Source of the DNA: Bordetella parapertussis
GTDB lineage: Bacteria; Pseudomonadota; Gammaproteobacteria; Burkholderiales; JACQAP01
Length of the DNA: 40,972 nt
Assembly (NCBI GenBank): GCA_945900965.1
Contig: CAMDKM010000031.1
Location: forward strand, 1 to 40,972
Direction: 5' to 3'
Shown one piece after another: positions 7,807-15,483 of the stretch. A model generated the notes under the pieces. That model searched no databases. It was not told where the DNA came from and was given only the letters and a program-made list of their open reading frames with translations. The translations under genes and the position numbers were made by a program. Position 1 is the stretch's first letter; each line of letters opens with the position of its first letter.

Positions 7807-9047
7807 GAATCCTCCGCCTGACATCGATCTCTAGATTGACATAGAGCAAACCCTATAAACATCCACATTGGCCACGCCGAGACAACATTATTTTGCAGCA
7901 ATGTCACCTCAAATATCTCATGCAATAAGAACGCCAGAAAAGCAGACGCTGCTATACGCACAGAAAATCTCTCTGGGTATCTCATCAATAAATGCCATAC
8001 TCCAGAGACCAGAATGCAAAAAGAGGTCAGCCCAATTACCCCTGTTTGAACTGCGATCATTAAATACTGATTGTGAGCAGAGAGATTTTCAAGGCGTTCG
8101 GGCATTCCTTGCATCATAGCCGCATCATTTAGAACATCAAAAGCAAACCCATGACCTAACCATGGGGCGTCGGCAATGATGAGCATATACACAGGCCACA
8201 CGTACTGACGACCAGAGAAAAACATCTGCCCGGTTATTAACGTCGAGAGGTCATCTAGATAATCGGCCCAAGGGCTCAACCAGAGCCCGATATATGACGG
8301 AACGACCAAAATCGATAATGCCAGCGTACCAACGAAGGAGGCTAGTAGTAATTTGGGGTGCTTTACCAATAATGGCCAAATCCCAAAGACGAGAAAAAAA
8401 ACCACGGTGGCCAGAAGAGCGGCGCGAGAGCTGCTAACTACAAGAAGCAGGCCCAGTACTAATAATATAGCTACACACGTAACGCGCGCGAAAAGACTTC
8501 TCAAATACTTCATCGAAGATGTTGTCGCGACTAACAGGAAAAAAATCAAGGTGCCCAAATAATTCTTATTTACCATCCAGGCCCCAAACTGAAAATTGCC
8601 ACCTTCATATATCCATTGCGCTAGAAAAATTACGGAAACGAACCCTATCACCAGTACCACGATTCGCCAGAAGTGCGTCCCCAATTCTGCATAGGCACTG
8701 AGTGCGACAGAAACCCAAATTGCGACGAGGTAACCGGCGTGGAGAAACCCATTACGTGCAACTACAGTTGCCAGATAGGGGAGCATCATTAGCGCTAACC
8801 GGCCGGCCAATATCGACATCTTTCCGCCATCCATTAAAACAATCCAGTAAACAAGGCACGCCAGAATTCCGAAACTTAGTACCAGAGCACCCTTGACAGG
8901 CGAATCTCCAGAAGGCACCCCCAAAGGCAACAAAAGGGCCAACACGAACGTAACTGCAACGATTGAATCGCCAAGAAATGGGGCGCCGCGACTTCCCGAA
9001 TGTGGCATCTCTAAGGTTAGTCCAGGTACTTGCCTAATTCGGGACAC
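7797..9047 (-). CDS. O-antigen polymerase/ligase family protein (Wzy-like)
   Basis: A 416-residue integral membrane protein with about ten hydrophobic segments. It has the Wzy_C signature: SSSRAALLATV, then a large periplasmic loop containing GHGFAFDVLND and LSAHNQYLMIAVQTG. Such proteins polymerise or ligate undecaprenyl-linked oligosaccharides at the periplasmic face. Translation starts at a GTG (9047) with GGAGGC eight bases upstream, one base after the stop of the flippase gene. In this Wzx/Wzz context it is more likely the polymerase than a LPS ligase, but sequence alone does not settle it. Confidence 0.85.
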   Translation of the reverse strand: MSRIRQVPGLTLEMPHSGSRGAPFLGDSIVAVTFVLALLLPLGVPSGDSPVKGALVLSFGILACLVYWIVLMDGGKMSILAGRLALMMLPYLATVVARNGFLHAGYLVAIWVSVALSAYAELGTHFWRIVVLVIGFVSVIFLAQWIYEGGNFQFGAWMVNKNYLGTLIFFLLVATTSSMKYLRSLFARVTCVAILLVLGLLLVVSSSRAALLATVVFFLVFGIWPLLVKHPKLLLASFVGTLALSILVVPSYIGLWLSPWADYLDDLSTLITGQMFFSGRQYVWPVYMLIIADAPWLGHGFAFDVLNDAAMMQGMPERLENLSAHNQYLMIAVQTGVIGLTSFCILVSGVWHLLMRYPERFSVRIAASAFLAFLLHEIFEVTLLQNNVVSAWPMWMFIGFALCQSRDRCQAEDSCR

Positions 9048-9048
9048 T

Positions 9049-10437
9049 TTACTTGCCTCCAGACATGTGAAACCGTGATTCAGTTAGAACCTTCAATCCG
9101 CGGGATAGTAACCGCATAGACACTGTCGGAATGCTCCAAAAGCCGTATACATTTCTAGCGACGGCGGCCAAAATAAAAAACTTACCCACAGAAAATACAC
9201 TGAAAATCGCCACACCCCAATGAATTCCGCCCACCTGAATTCCTACGACCATACCTGCCATCAACATTGCCGTGCTGCAACTGTTAATCCAGAAGACGGA
9301 CTTCTGTTGACCTCCCAGCATTAAGCTAACATCAATATTTCCAAAAATGCACGGCGCGCAATATCCAATCGATAGTATGGCTAGGATCAATCCCGATCCA
9401 TAGTACTCAGAACCGAAGAGAAGCTGCATTATTGAATGTCCCGCGAGCCAGCTTGCGACGCTGACCAGTCCCATATAGCATCCGAGCACCGTGGCTGTGG
9501 CTCTAAAATACGCGCGCAGCGTCTGTTTTTCGCCGAGGGCGACCAGAGTAGCAACCATCGGGCGTGAAACGAAACTGACCACCTGGGCCAGAGATAGCAA
9601 GCCAATCAACAAGCGAGTTGAAGCCCCAACCGCGGCGGCAGTGGCGCTTGATAGAAACATTCCAGCGATCCATACAGGACTCCAAGAATCGACCATCCCG
9701 CCAACACGAGTACCCATCATGGGCAGGCCCAGTTTGAAAAGGTGACTAATGCTGACGGAACTCCCCTGCCACCATCGGGCTGGGATAAAAAATGCGAGCG
9801 TGGACGCTCCAAATAGCGCGACAATGGACAGCGACAATGCCAAGGCAACAATAATCTGATGCAGGTCAAGGGATACACCTAATAAGTTTGCCGTAGCCAA
9901 TACAAAAGCCAAACCCAGCGGACCAGCCGCATAAAATACTAATACCGCCGACTTTCGACAGTGCGCCGCGAGCAATAATTGCGAGACTAAAAGGGTCAAA
10001 CAATTTCCTACCATATTGCCCCACACCATTATTCCTGCATGGGACAAAGATGCGCCTTGCCAAAACATTTCAAATAGCGGATCAACCGGTAATGCAGTTG
10101 CGGCAATGAACGTTAACCCAAAAACCAAAGCAATCGTGAGAACGGCTTTCTTGGCCGAGCGCATTACTGAAATTCCAGGGTCCACTTCGGAATCTGCGGC
10201 GACCTTAATTAAGGCTTCGGGAAATCCCAGCGTCGTAATCGCTGAGAGAGTCTGGCCAAAACTCATTACCAGAAACAAAATACCCAGTTCCCCTGGCGAC
10301 AAGAGGAGGGCGACGAGGGAGTAGTTGGCAAGCATCAAGAGTGAGGCGCCAACTCTGATAACTACCACAGACCCCGCAGTACTAAGCATCAACCGCAGCT
10401 GCTTCAATCTGCCTCGCAAGTTCATTAAGGCCCACAT
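9049..10437 (-). CDS. Oligosaccharide flippase (Wzx-like)
   Basis: A 462-residue polytopic protein of the MOP/polysaccharide-biosynthesis transporter family with about 12-14 hydrophobic segments. The N-terminus has amphipathic Arg-Lys-rich MNLRGRLKQLRLML before the first membrane helix. It would move the lipid-linked repeat unit across the inner membrane. GGAGG about ten bases before the ATG at 10437 supports the start. It is followed with no gap by the Wzy-like gene. Confidence 0.88.
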   Translation of the reverse strand: MWALMNLRGRLKQLRLMLSTAGSVVVIRVGASLLMLANYSLVALLLSPGELGILFLVMSFGQTLSAITTLGFPEALIKVAADSEVDPGISVMRSAKKAVLTIALVFGLTFIAATALPVDPLFEMFWQGASLSHAGIMVWGNMVGNCLTLLVSQLLLAAHCRKSAVLVFYAAGPLGLAFVLATANLLGVSLDLHQIIVALALSLSIVALFGASTLAFFIPARWWQGSSVSISHLFKLGLPMMGTRVGGMVDSWSPVWIAGMFLSSATAAAVGASTRLLIGLLSLAQVVSFVSRPMVATLVALGEKQTLRAYFRATATVLGCYMGLVSVASWLAGHSIMQLLFGSEYYGSGLILAILSIGYCAPCIFGNIDVSLMLGGQQKSVFWINSCSTAMLMAGMVVGIQVGGIHWGVAIFSVFSVGKFFILAAVARNVYGFWSIPTVSMRLLSRGLKVLTESRFHMSGGK

Positions 10438-11122
10438 TTATCGGTGATCCTCCCTTGATCGGCAGGACACTCAGTTTGGCGTAATTGCAAGCACAGCCGT
10501 CCCGTTCCTTGCCGCCCCTCGAGATAAAACACGCGAGACATCTCATCGTGATCGGTTTGATATAGGGACCGTATGTATTTCCCGCAACATCCGATGTCCC
10601 TAAGACTTTCCCAAATAATGATGCCTCCCACCGATAGCTTTCTTCCGTCCCTCCCAAGATGTGCGTGCGTTTCGCCTTTTTCAGCCCAACTTAGGCTTGG
10701 TCGTTCGCCAAAAAGCCCCGGAATTGACACTAGTTCGTCAAAATTCAATATAGACCTTTGGTTCTGCCCGAAAGCGCACTGTCAGAAAGGGTCAACTCAA
10801 GGCCAAAAATACGAATCAAAAATAAAAAAGTGGGAATTCCTTCTTCTCTTGCACAGACTAAATACAAAATCTCCTACCACCTTGCTAGCTAATAGCGCAG
10901 TCCCTATGGCTGTTCTGGGATACACAGACAGTTAAATGACCGAAACTGAACAAAAAAGGGAATACGCACTCCGGCTGAATCGACTAACCATTTCGCGTAC
11001 AGCTAAACGTATTCTGACCACCACGCAACGGGGAAAGTATTCCCACAATTCTCGGACTAACTTGTCAAGTCGGTTAAGTTTTCAGCTGGGCCCCACCTAA
11101 TGTCACGATTTGCAAGGTGAAC
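10438..11122. other. 685-bp gap in the polysaccharide locus, possibly a decayed gene
   Basis: No intact gene is recognisable. The minus strand has two overlapping open frames, 10425-10748 (107 codons) and 10382-10657 (91 codons), the second running into the flippase start. They read as if one coding sequence had been frameshifted, for example PITMRCLAC and KERDGCACNYAK in the second frame. I could not assign a family. The part at 10780-11100 is A/T-rich and probably contains the promoter of the flippase-to-galE block. Confidence 0.4.
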
Positions 11123-12085
11123 TCAACAGTTCACGGCATCACGAAATTCCCTAAACGCTTCTTGCCAATTGAGTCTTAATCTTCTTATCGATTCCGCGTG
11201 CCGGTCTTCATCAAATTTCCCCTGTATGCAAACCTCTTCAATCCCGGAGAGAATTGAACTTGGCGAGTTACGGACGTAAGCAGCAGTATCTGCAAAATAC
11301 TCCCGTAGCACTTTCGTATCGGAAAGAATTAGCGGCTTGTTAAAGGCAAGGCCTTCGTACGCGCCACAAACCAACGTATTTTCGCGGGTCGTTAATACCA
11401 TGACCGCATCAGCGGAACGAAGCAATGCGAGATAGTCAGTTTCCGATAGGAATCCCGTAAGAACGACATTTTCGGGCATCGGACTACGCTTTATCCATTC
11501 TGGAATGCGGCCCGTAATCAGCACACGGATCTCGGGTCGCAAAGAACGGGACGCCTCAATTACTTCGGTGACCGGTTCATCCGCACTGTAAGTGCAGACG
11601 AAAACTACGCGCTTGAAAGCACTAGGCGACATGGGAACATCGCTAAATCGAGGAATTACGTCCTGGAGGACTAGCGCCCGACCGCGATGCAATTCCACAA
11701 CCTGCTTTAGTTCACGATTCGTCACCACAGTTAGCGCCGCTCGCCGAATACAAAAAAGCGATAGGCGTCTGTAGATCCTGCCGCGCAGCCCTATTCCTTT
11801 TTCGATATGCAGGAAAAAATAAGAATGCAGATCTTGAATGACGCGTTTCCGCAATATTCCTGCCACCGCACATGCAATGGTAGTAAGAATGAGGGATGGG
11901 TTTTGGACGATAACGACGGGAGATCTAGATCTAAAAAGATAGACAATTGTACAAAACACCTGATACCACGGGTTCGCAAGGCGTAGATGAGATTTGCGTA
12001 GCACAACAAAAGGAACGGCGAGAAGTTGCGCCAATTCTCTGGATCGTCGATGGTCGTGCCAACTTAAAAAAACGGCATGGATCAC
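11123..12085 (-). CDS. Glycosyltransferase (GT4-like, GT-B fold)
   Basis: A 320-residue protein with a GT-B layout. The N-terminal half has hydrophobic strands around VVIVQNPSLILTTIACAV. The C-terminal half has RVVFVCTYSADEP, VVLTGFLSETDYLALLRSADAVMVLTT in pieces, and the donor-site region CGAYEGLAFNKPLILSD. It would transfer a hexose from a nucleotide sugar to the lipid-linked intermediate. Its start overlaps the stop of the Wzz gene by four bases, indicating coupling. The specific sugar is unknown. Confidence 0.85.
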   Translation of the reverse strand: MIHAVFLSWHDHRRSRELAQLLAVPFVVLRKSHLRLANPWYQVFCTIVYLFRSRSPVVIVQNPSLILTTIACAVAGILRKRVIQDLHSYFFLHIEKGIGLRGRIYRRLSLFCIRRAALTVVTNRELKQVVELHRGRALVLQDVIPRFSDVPMSPSAFKRVVFVCTYSADEPVTEVIEASRSLRPEIRVLITGRIPEWIKRSPMPENVVLTGFLSETDYLALLRSADAVMVLTTRENTLVCGAYEGLAFNKPLILSDTKVLREYFADTAAYVRNSPSSILSGIEEVCIQGKFDEDRHAESIRRLRLNWQEAFREFRDAVNC

Positions 12086-13338
12086 GTGGTCTCCCGGGCG
12101 GCTGTCGGGGTGCCTGATACGGGCATTCGTAGGCGCTCGCGCCCGAATGGGGTTCGATAATTGCGTTCAAAAAAATCAAGCGCAAACGCAAGAAAGAATC
12201 CAAAGAGTGCCGCGACAACGGTGCAGGCCAGAATTATCAGCACGCGCTTCGGCTTAGACTTCCTATCGGGCCGAATGGCCTTGTCTAGAACCTGAATCAC
12301 CCCAACATCCTGCGCTTCATCTATTTTTGCCATTTCAAATTGCTTTGCCATCAATTCAAATATCGTCTCGTAATACCTTACGTCTCTTAATTTACGTGCG
12401 TAAGCTAGCCCTGCAGCCGGAATTTCCCTAGTAGGCATAGTTAAATCGGCGCCGGCGCCCGCCCCTTTTTCGAGCTTGCGTAGTTCGGCCCGTATACTCT
12501 CCATTTCCCGCGCTGTCTTGATAAATTCGGGGTTATTCTCAGTGGCGTACGACCGAATGGCAGCAAGCTGCACTTCTCTTGCTACGATTTGAGCCCGAAG
12601 TGTCGCGACCGCCTCGATCATTACGCGTCCCTGATTATCGAGTTGGACCAAACCGGTCCGCTCCTGAGTTTCCTTTAATCCGACCTCCGCCTTGGCCAGA
12701 TCGTCTTTGGCTTTGAGTAGTTGCTTTTCGAAGAATAATCGACGCTGTCCCGCCTCAGTAACTGCGAGCCGCGAAGTAAGGTTTTCGAGTTGTTCGACGT
12801 ACATGTTTGCCATGTCCGCAGCACGTTGAGCATCCTCATCGTCGACTTCGATAATGATCAATCCATCTTTACCGCTGGTGATTGACGTAAGCTTTTCGAG
12901 TTCTTTGCGCGTGTCGACCAAAGTATCTTCGTCGTAAAGACTCTTGAGGTGAAAATGCTCGATTAGGGCATCAACGACGGTCCGACTTTGGAGCATACCG
13001 ACGTAAAGGTCGGCCGGATTCTTGATGCAAAGACCGCTGCCTGCAATGCCGGCAAGCGCCCCAAGCATGGCGGTCGCGGAAGATTGCTGCTGCTGCGGTG
13101 GCATGAGGACAGCGCGGCCAGTATAAATATTTGGCATGAGAAGAGTTATGCAGGTGGCAACTGCCAAAACAACACTAGGCAGCCCCAGCATAATTTTCTT
13201 GTGCTTTGCCAAAACGATGAGGATATCCAGGAGGGAGATCTCGTCATCGGTATGGGGGGGCTGAGGACCTGACTGCAGTGACTGGTGACTGGTGACGAGT
13301 GACGGGTCCGAACCCGGTTGATGGTTATCAGCGGCCAT
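12082..13338 (-). CDS. Wzz/GumC-type polysaccharide chain-length protein
   Basis: A 418-residue polysaccharide co-polymerase. After a variable N-terminus comes the Wzz motif ISLLDILIVLAKHKK and a first membrane helix, then a long periplasmic coiled-coil part (about 165-300) and a second membrane helix near the C-terminus (VLIILACTVVAALFGFFLAF) preceded by KAIRPDRKSKPKR. There is no tyrosine-kinase domain and no kinase gene in the window. It controls chain length and couples Wzy to the outer-membrane export protein. The first 35 residues include LVTSHQSLQ, which is encoded by heptameric GTGACNN repeats at 13275-13306, so repeat DNA has entered the coding sequence. Start at ATG 13338; no strong Shine-Dalgarno. 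Confidence 0.9.
   Translation of the reverse strand: MAADNHQPGSDPSLVTSHQSLQSGPQPPHTDDEISLLDILIVLAKHKKIMLGLPSVVLAVATCITLLMPNIYTGRAVLMPPQQQQSSATAMLGALAGIAGSGLCIKNPADLYVGMLQSRTVVDALIEHFHLKSLYDEDTLVDTRKELEKLTSITSGKDGLIIIEVDDEDAQRAADMANMYVEQLENLTSRLAVTEAGQRRLFFEKQLLKAKDDLAKAEVGLKETQERTGLVQLDNQGRVMIEAVATLRAQIVAREVQLAAIRSYATENNPEFIKTAREMESIRAELRKLEKGAGAGADLTMPTREIPAAGLAYARKLRDVRYYETIFELMAKQFEMAKIDEAQDVGVIQVLDKAIRPDRKSKPKRVLIILACTVVAALFGFFLAFALDFFERNYRTPFGRERLRMPVSGTPTAARETT
13275..13306. repeat. Heptameric GTGACNN tandem repeat inside the Wzz gene
   Basis: About four units of GTGACTG/GTGACGA/GTGACGG run in a row on the plus strand within the 5' end of the Wzz coding sequence. The same unit occurs around hslU, hslV and znuB (38571-38649, 39241-39358). 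The seven-base period shifts the frame each unit, so the encoded peptide is not a simple repeat. Confidence 0.75.
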
Positions 13339-13353
13339 GATTATGGTGCGGCG

Positions 13354-13385
13354 CAAGTCGGTGAACGGTGAACGGCGATCGGGAC
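13354..13385. repeat. Heptameric GGTGAAC repeat
   Basis: Two GGTGAAC units and a degenerate GGCGATC unit lie between the Wzz start and the DUF2442 stop. Related copies are at 14330-14345 and 15445-15468. It is a second seven-base tandem family distinct from GTGACNN. Confidence 0.6.
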
Positions 13386-13413
13386 CAGTCGTCTTTCCGA
13401 AAGGCAGCAGTGT

Positions 13414-13680
13414 TCATCGCGACAGCAGAGGAAACCGGTCAGGGTTCCTTATTGAGTCGATGTGCAGGTCAACGTCGAGATCAGGCCAGTAGAGATGATG
13501 GGGCTGCGGTCGCTCCACATTGGTCACCTTCCTGATTGACGCCTCTCGGAACCATGGAAATGTCTCGAACGGTAAGAACAACTCTTCGCCGCTCAAGAGT
13601 ATCCAAAGTCCGTGCCCGGATACATTGGTCACCTCAACGTCCGAAATGTTGCTGCCAAGCGCTGCGGATACCATGTTCAT
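13414..13680 (-). CDS. DUF2442 protein
   Basis: An 88-residue protein matching DUF2442: ELFLPFETFPWFREASI, then NVERPQPHHLYWPDLDVDL. DUF2442 genes are often found beside DUF4160 genes and the pair is predicted to be a toxin-antitoxin-like module; no activity is established to my knowledge. Its 5' end overlaps the DUF4160 gene by 47 bases in another frame. The start could also be a methionine two codons later (13674). Confidence 0.85.
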   Translation of the reverse strand: MNMVSAALGSNISDVEVTNVSGHGLWILLSGEELFLPFETFPWFREASIRKVTNVERPQPHHLYWPDLDVDLHIDSIRNPDRFPLLSR

Positions 13681-13873
13681 GCTCCTCGATCAAAGCTTTG
13701 ACTACGCGCAAATCGCGATCCGACAGTCCGTAATTCTGCGCTATTTCGATGGCTGGCTCAATCCAGAACTTGGCTTCGCCGTCGCTAGAAACCACATGTA
13801 TATGCATTCTGGATTCTTCTCTGGAGAAAAAGAAAAATCTAAACTTTCCTTCACGAAAAATCGTGGGGCTCAT
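13634..13873 (-). CDS. DUF4160 protein
   Basis: A 79-residue protein with the DUF4160 pattern: MSPTIFREGKFRFFFFSREE, then HIHVVSSDGEAKFWIEP and a C-terminal helix with two histidines (EEHEHGI). It is the upstream member of the overlapping DUF4160-DUF2442 pair. The two genes are probably co-transcribed and translationally coupled. The function is unknown; a toxin-antitoxin-like role is inferred from the family pairing. Confidence 0.85.
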   Translation of the reverse strand: MSPTIFREGKFRFFFFSREESRMHIHVVSSDGEAKFWIEPAIEIAQNYGLSDRDLRVVKALIEEHEHGIRSAWQQHFGR

Positions 13874-13975
13874 AAAACCATTGCAGTGCGTGGTAATCGG
13901 TGATTTATTGGACGCGCAGAGAACTCGTAGATCGTGAATCGCCCAATGTTTGCCGCCTTATTGAGCAAAACATCG

Positions 13976-14329
13976 TCAACCATAAACCGACTCTCGCTGT
14001 TTGATATCCCGAAGGATCTCGCGCCGCTCCTCGTTCAAACGGGCATAGGAGGAAAAGACAAAATCCTCGAAGGTGTCGCACTCGCGGGCATCCGCGCAAT
14101 AGAGCCTCTCCCCGGTCGTGACGATTTGTGCGCGCATGTCGTCGATTTCATAGAACACTTTAACGGGCAGCGGTTCATCGCCGATAACACCTACGTCAAA
14201 GTCGGACCGTAACCGCGCGGTGCCGCTGGCGCGCGACCCGAACAGTATGACCCTGTGGCCACGGAGTTGCGGAGCGAACTGGCGCATTGCCGAAGCGATC
14301 ATGCTCTTGACTTGTTCTTCAGGATTCAT
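13976..14329 (-). CDS. Orphan MNT-type nucleotidyltransferase
   Basis: A 117-residue minimal nucleotidyltransferase with GS at 31-32, ten residues, then DFD at 43-45 (GSRASGTARLRSDFDV). In MNT/HEPN modules this enzyme type modifies and silences a HEPN RNase. No HEPN gene adjoins it directly: the nearest is the HepT-like gene at 14402, which already has its own MntA. It could be a second antidote to that HepT or the remnant of another module. The GGTGAAC repeat lies just before its ATG. Confidence 0.82.
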   Translation of the reverse strand: MNPEEQVKSMIASAMRQFAPQLRGHRVILFGSRASGTARLRSDFDVGVIGDEPLPVKVFYEIDDMRAQIVTTGERLYCADARECDTFEDFVFSSYARLNEERREILRDIKQRESVYG

Positions 14330-14401
14330 GGGATCGGTGAACGGTCAAAAATAGTCCGCTCTGCGGGTGCCCGGAGACTCGCGCCCTCTGATCTTGCGCC
14401 A

Positions 14402-14821
14402 TCACTTTTTTTCCATGTGCAACATGACTGCCTTGGCGAAATCCTCGAAATCGCCGAGACGATGTTGGCAGATTGCATGGACGATTGCCCAATCGATGGT
14501 CCGATAATTATGCACCGCGATGTTTCGGAAGCCGACCGCCTTCTTTAGGCGGCCAGCCAGATTGGCATCCAGAATTCCAATGTGAGCCATGGCGTCGAAA
14601 CTCTCGCTCATGGAGTCGGGCGCCGCAACCTCCGTCGCGGCAATCATGTGTGATCCAATGTCCACGCATAGTTGAACGGCACGCGTAAGATTCAATGAAA
14701 TAATGTCCTGAAGATCGAAGTTACGCACGAGCGCGTCAAGTTCCATGGGATGCTTCTCGCGCACGCGGTGAATGCAGCGGCGAAGGGATTCGAGCTTTTC
14801 CTCGATTACTTCCCGATCCAT
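14402..14821 (-). CDS. hepT: HepT-like HEPN ribonuclease toxin (DUF86)
   Basis: A 139-residue all-helical HEPN protein with the RX4HXY active-site motif at R99, H104 and Y106 (RNIAVHNY). HepT toxins cut RNA (tRNA in characterised members). They are silenced by MntA, which adds AMP units to the tyrosine of this motif. GGAGG sits six bases before the ATG. The gene overlaps the end of the mntA-like gene by 16 bases, the normal arrangement of the module. Confidence 0.88.
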   Translation of the reverse strand: MDREVIEEKLESLRRCIHRVREKHPMELDALVRNFDLQDIISLNLTRAVQLCVDIGSHMIAATEVAAPDSMSESFDAMAHIGILDANLAGRLKKAVGFRNIAVHNYRTIDWAIVHAICQHRLGDFEDFAKAVMLHMEKK

Positions 14822-15210
14822 CTGCGCCTCCGGTCGGCCAGGATTCTCGAGCGGTAGGGCATGAAGTCCGCTTGCTCGAAAAGATGTTTTCGGATCAGCT
14901 CGGCGTAGCGAATGTCGTCTCCCAACAGCCTCCGGCCACGCGTCACGACCTGCCCCCGCAAGGGTTCGCCCACCGTGCTCAGGTCGATCAGGTCGACGGG
15001 CCGGCCGAACTCTAGCGCCAGGTCTTCGATGAGTTTCATCTTCTCATCGGCGGTGATCGGCCTGCCTGCGTCGACGGCGAGATCCAAGTCGCTGTCCGGT
15101 CGCGCCTGTCCTGTGGCCAATGAACCGAACAGAATCGCCAGACCTATTTCGGGATGGCCCGCCAGAATGCTGCGCAGAGTCGTGTCGATAACTTGATCGG
15201 GGTGCGACAT
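14806..15210 (-). CDS. mntA: MntA-like nucleotidyltransferase antitoxin
   Basis: A 134-residue minimal nucleotidyltransferase with GS at 29-30 and DLD at 41-43, an exact GSX10DXD motif (GSLATGQARPDSDLDLAV). Characterised MntA proteins AMPylate the HepT tyrosine to neutralise it. The frame continues upstream to 15306, but that part is made of a dispersed repeat (15285-15353). I therefore place the start at ATG 15210, with ATG 15216 also possible. The gene is upstream of and overlaps hepT. Confidence 0.85.
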   Translation of the reverse strand: MSHPDQVIDTTLRSILAGHPEIGLAILFGSLATGQARPDSDLDLAVDAGRPITADEKMKLIEDLALEFGRPVDLIDLSTVGEPLRGQVVTRGRRLLGDDIRYAELIRKHLFEQADFMPYRSRILADRRRRWIGK

Positions 15211-15284
15211 GTTCATGCTATTGGTTGAGGCGGGACGGAAGGTCTCCAGTCTAGCGGGCAGGATGCTCAAACGCGGCGCCGATC

Positions 15285-15353
15285 CCCGGATTGTGCTGCG
15301 CTCCATCCGGGCTACATACCGTGGTTGTCGCGGGATCAGCGCTTAAGGTAGTG
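15285..15353. repeat. Dispersed repeat with CCATCCGGGCTAC core
   Basis: This segment matches 23835-23903 over its whole length (GCTGCGCTCCATCCGGGC, then TACAT..C, GTTGT and TTAAGGTAGTG). It belongs to the widespread GTAGCCCGGATGGAGCGCA repeat class of proteobacterial intergenic regions. It lies between mntA and the OPX gene, with nothing else recognisable from 15354 to 15483 apart from GGTGAAC-like heptamers. Confidence 0.75.
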
Positions 15354-15483
15354 TTATGAGTGTGCGTCATGTTTCTGCTTTCGGGTGCGGGGGGACGGGA
15401 TGCTCAAATATCCAGGTAATAAAGCGGACCCGGTGTCCGGACAACCGGTGAACGGTAATCGGTAAACAGTATTCAAGATAAGC

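Noticed and set aside
10382-10748. Reading 10382-10748 as an FrhB-like (coenzyme F420 hydrogenase beta) or hexapeptide acetyltransferase remnant
   Set aside because: Only a few cysteines and short resemblances; no continuous motif in any frame supports either family.
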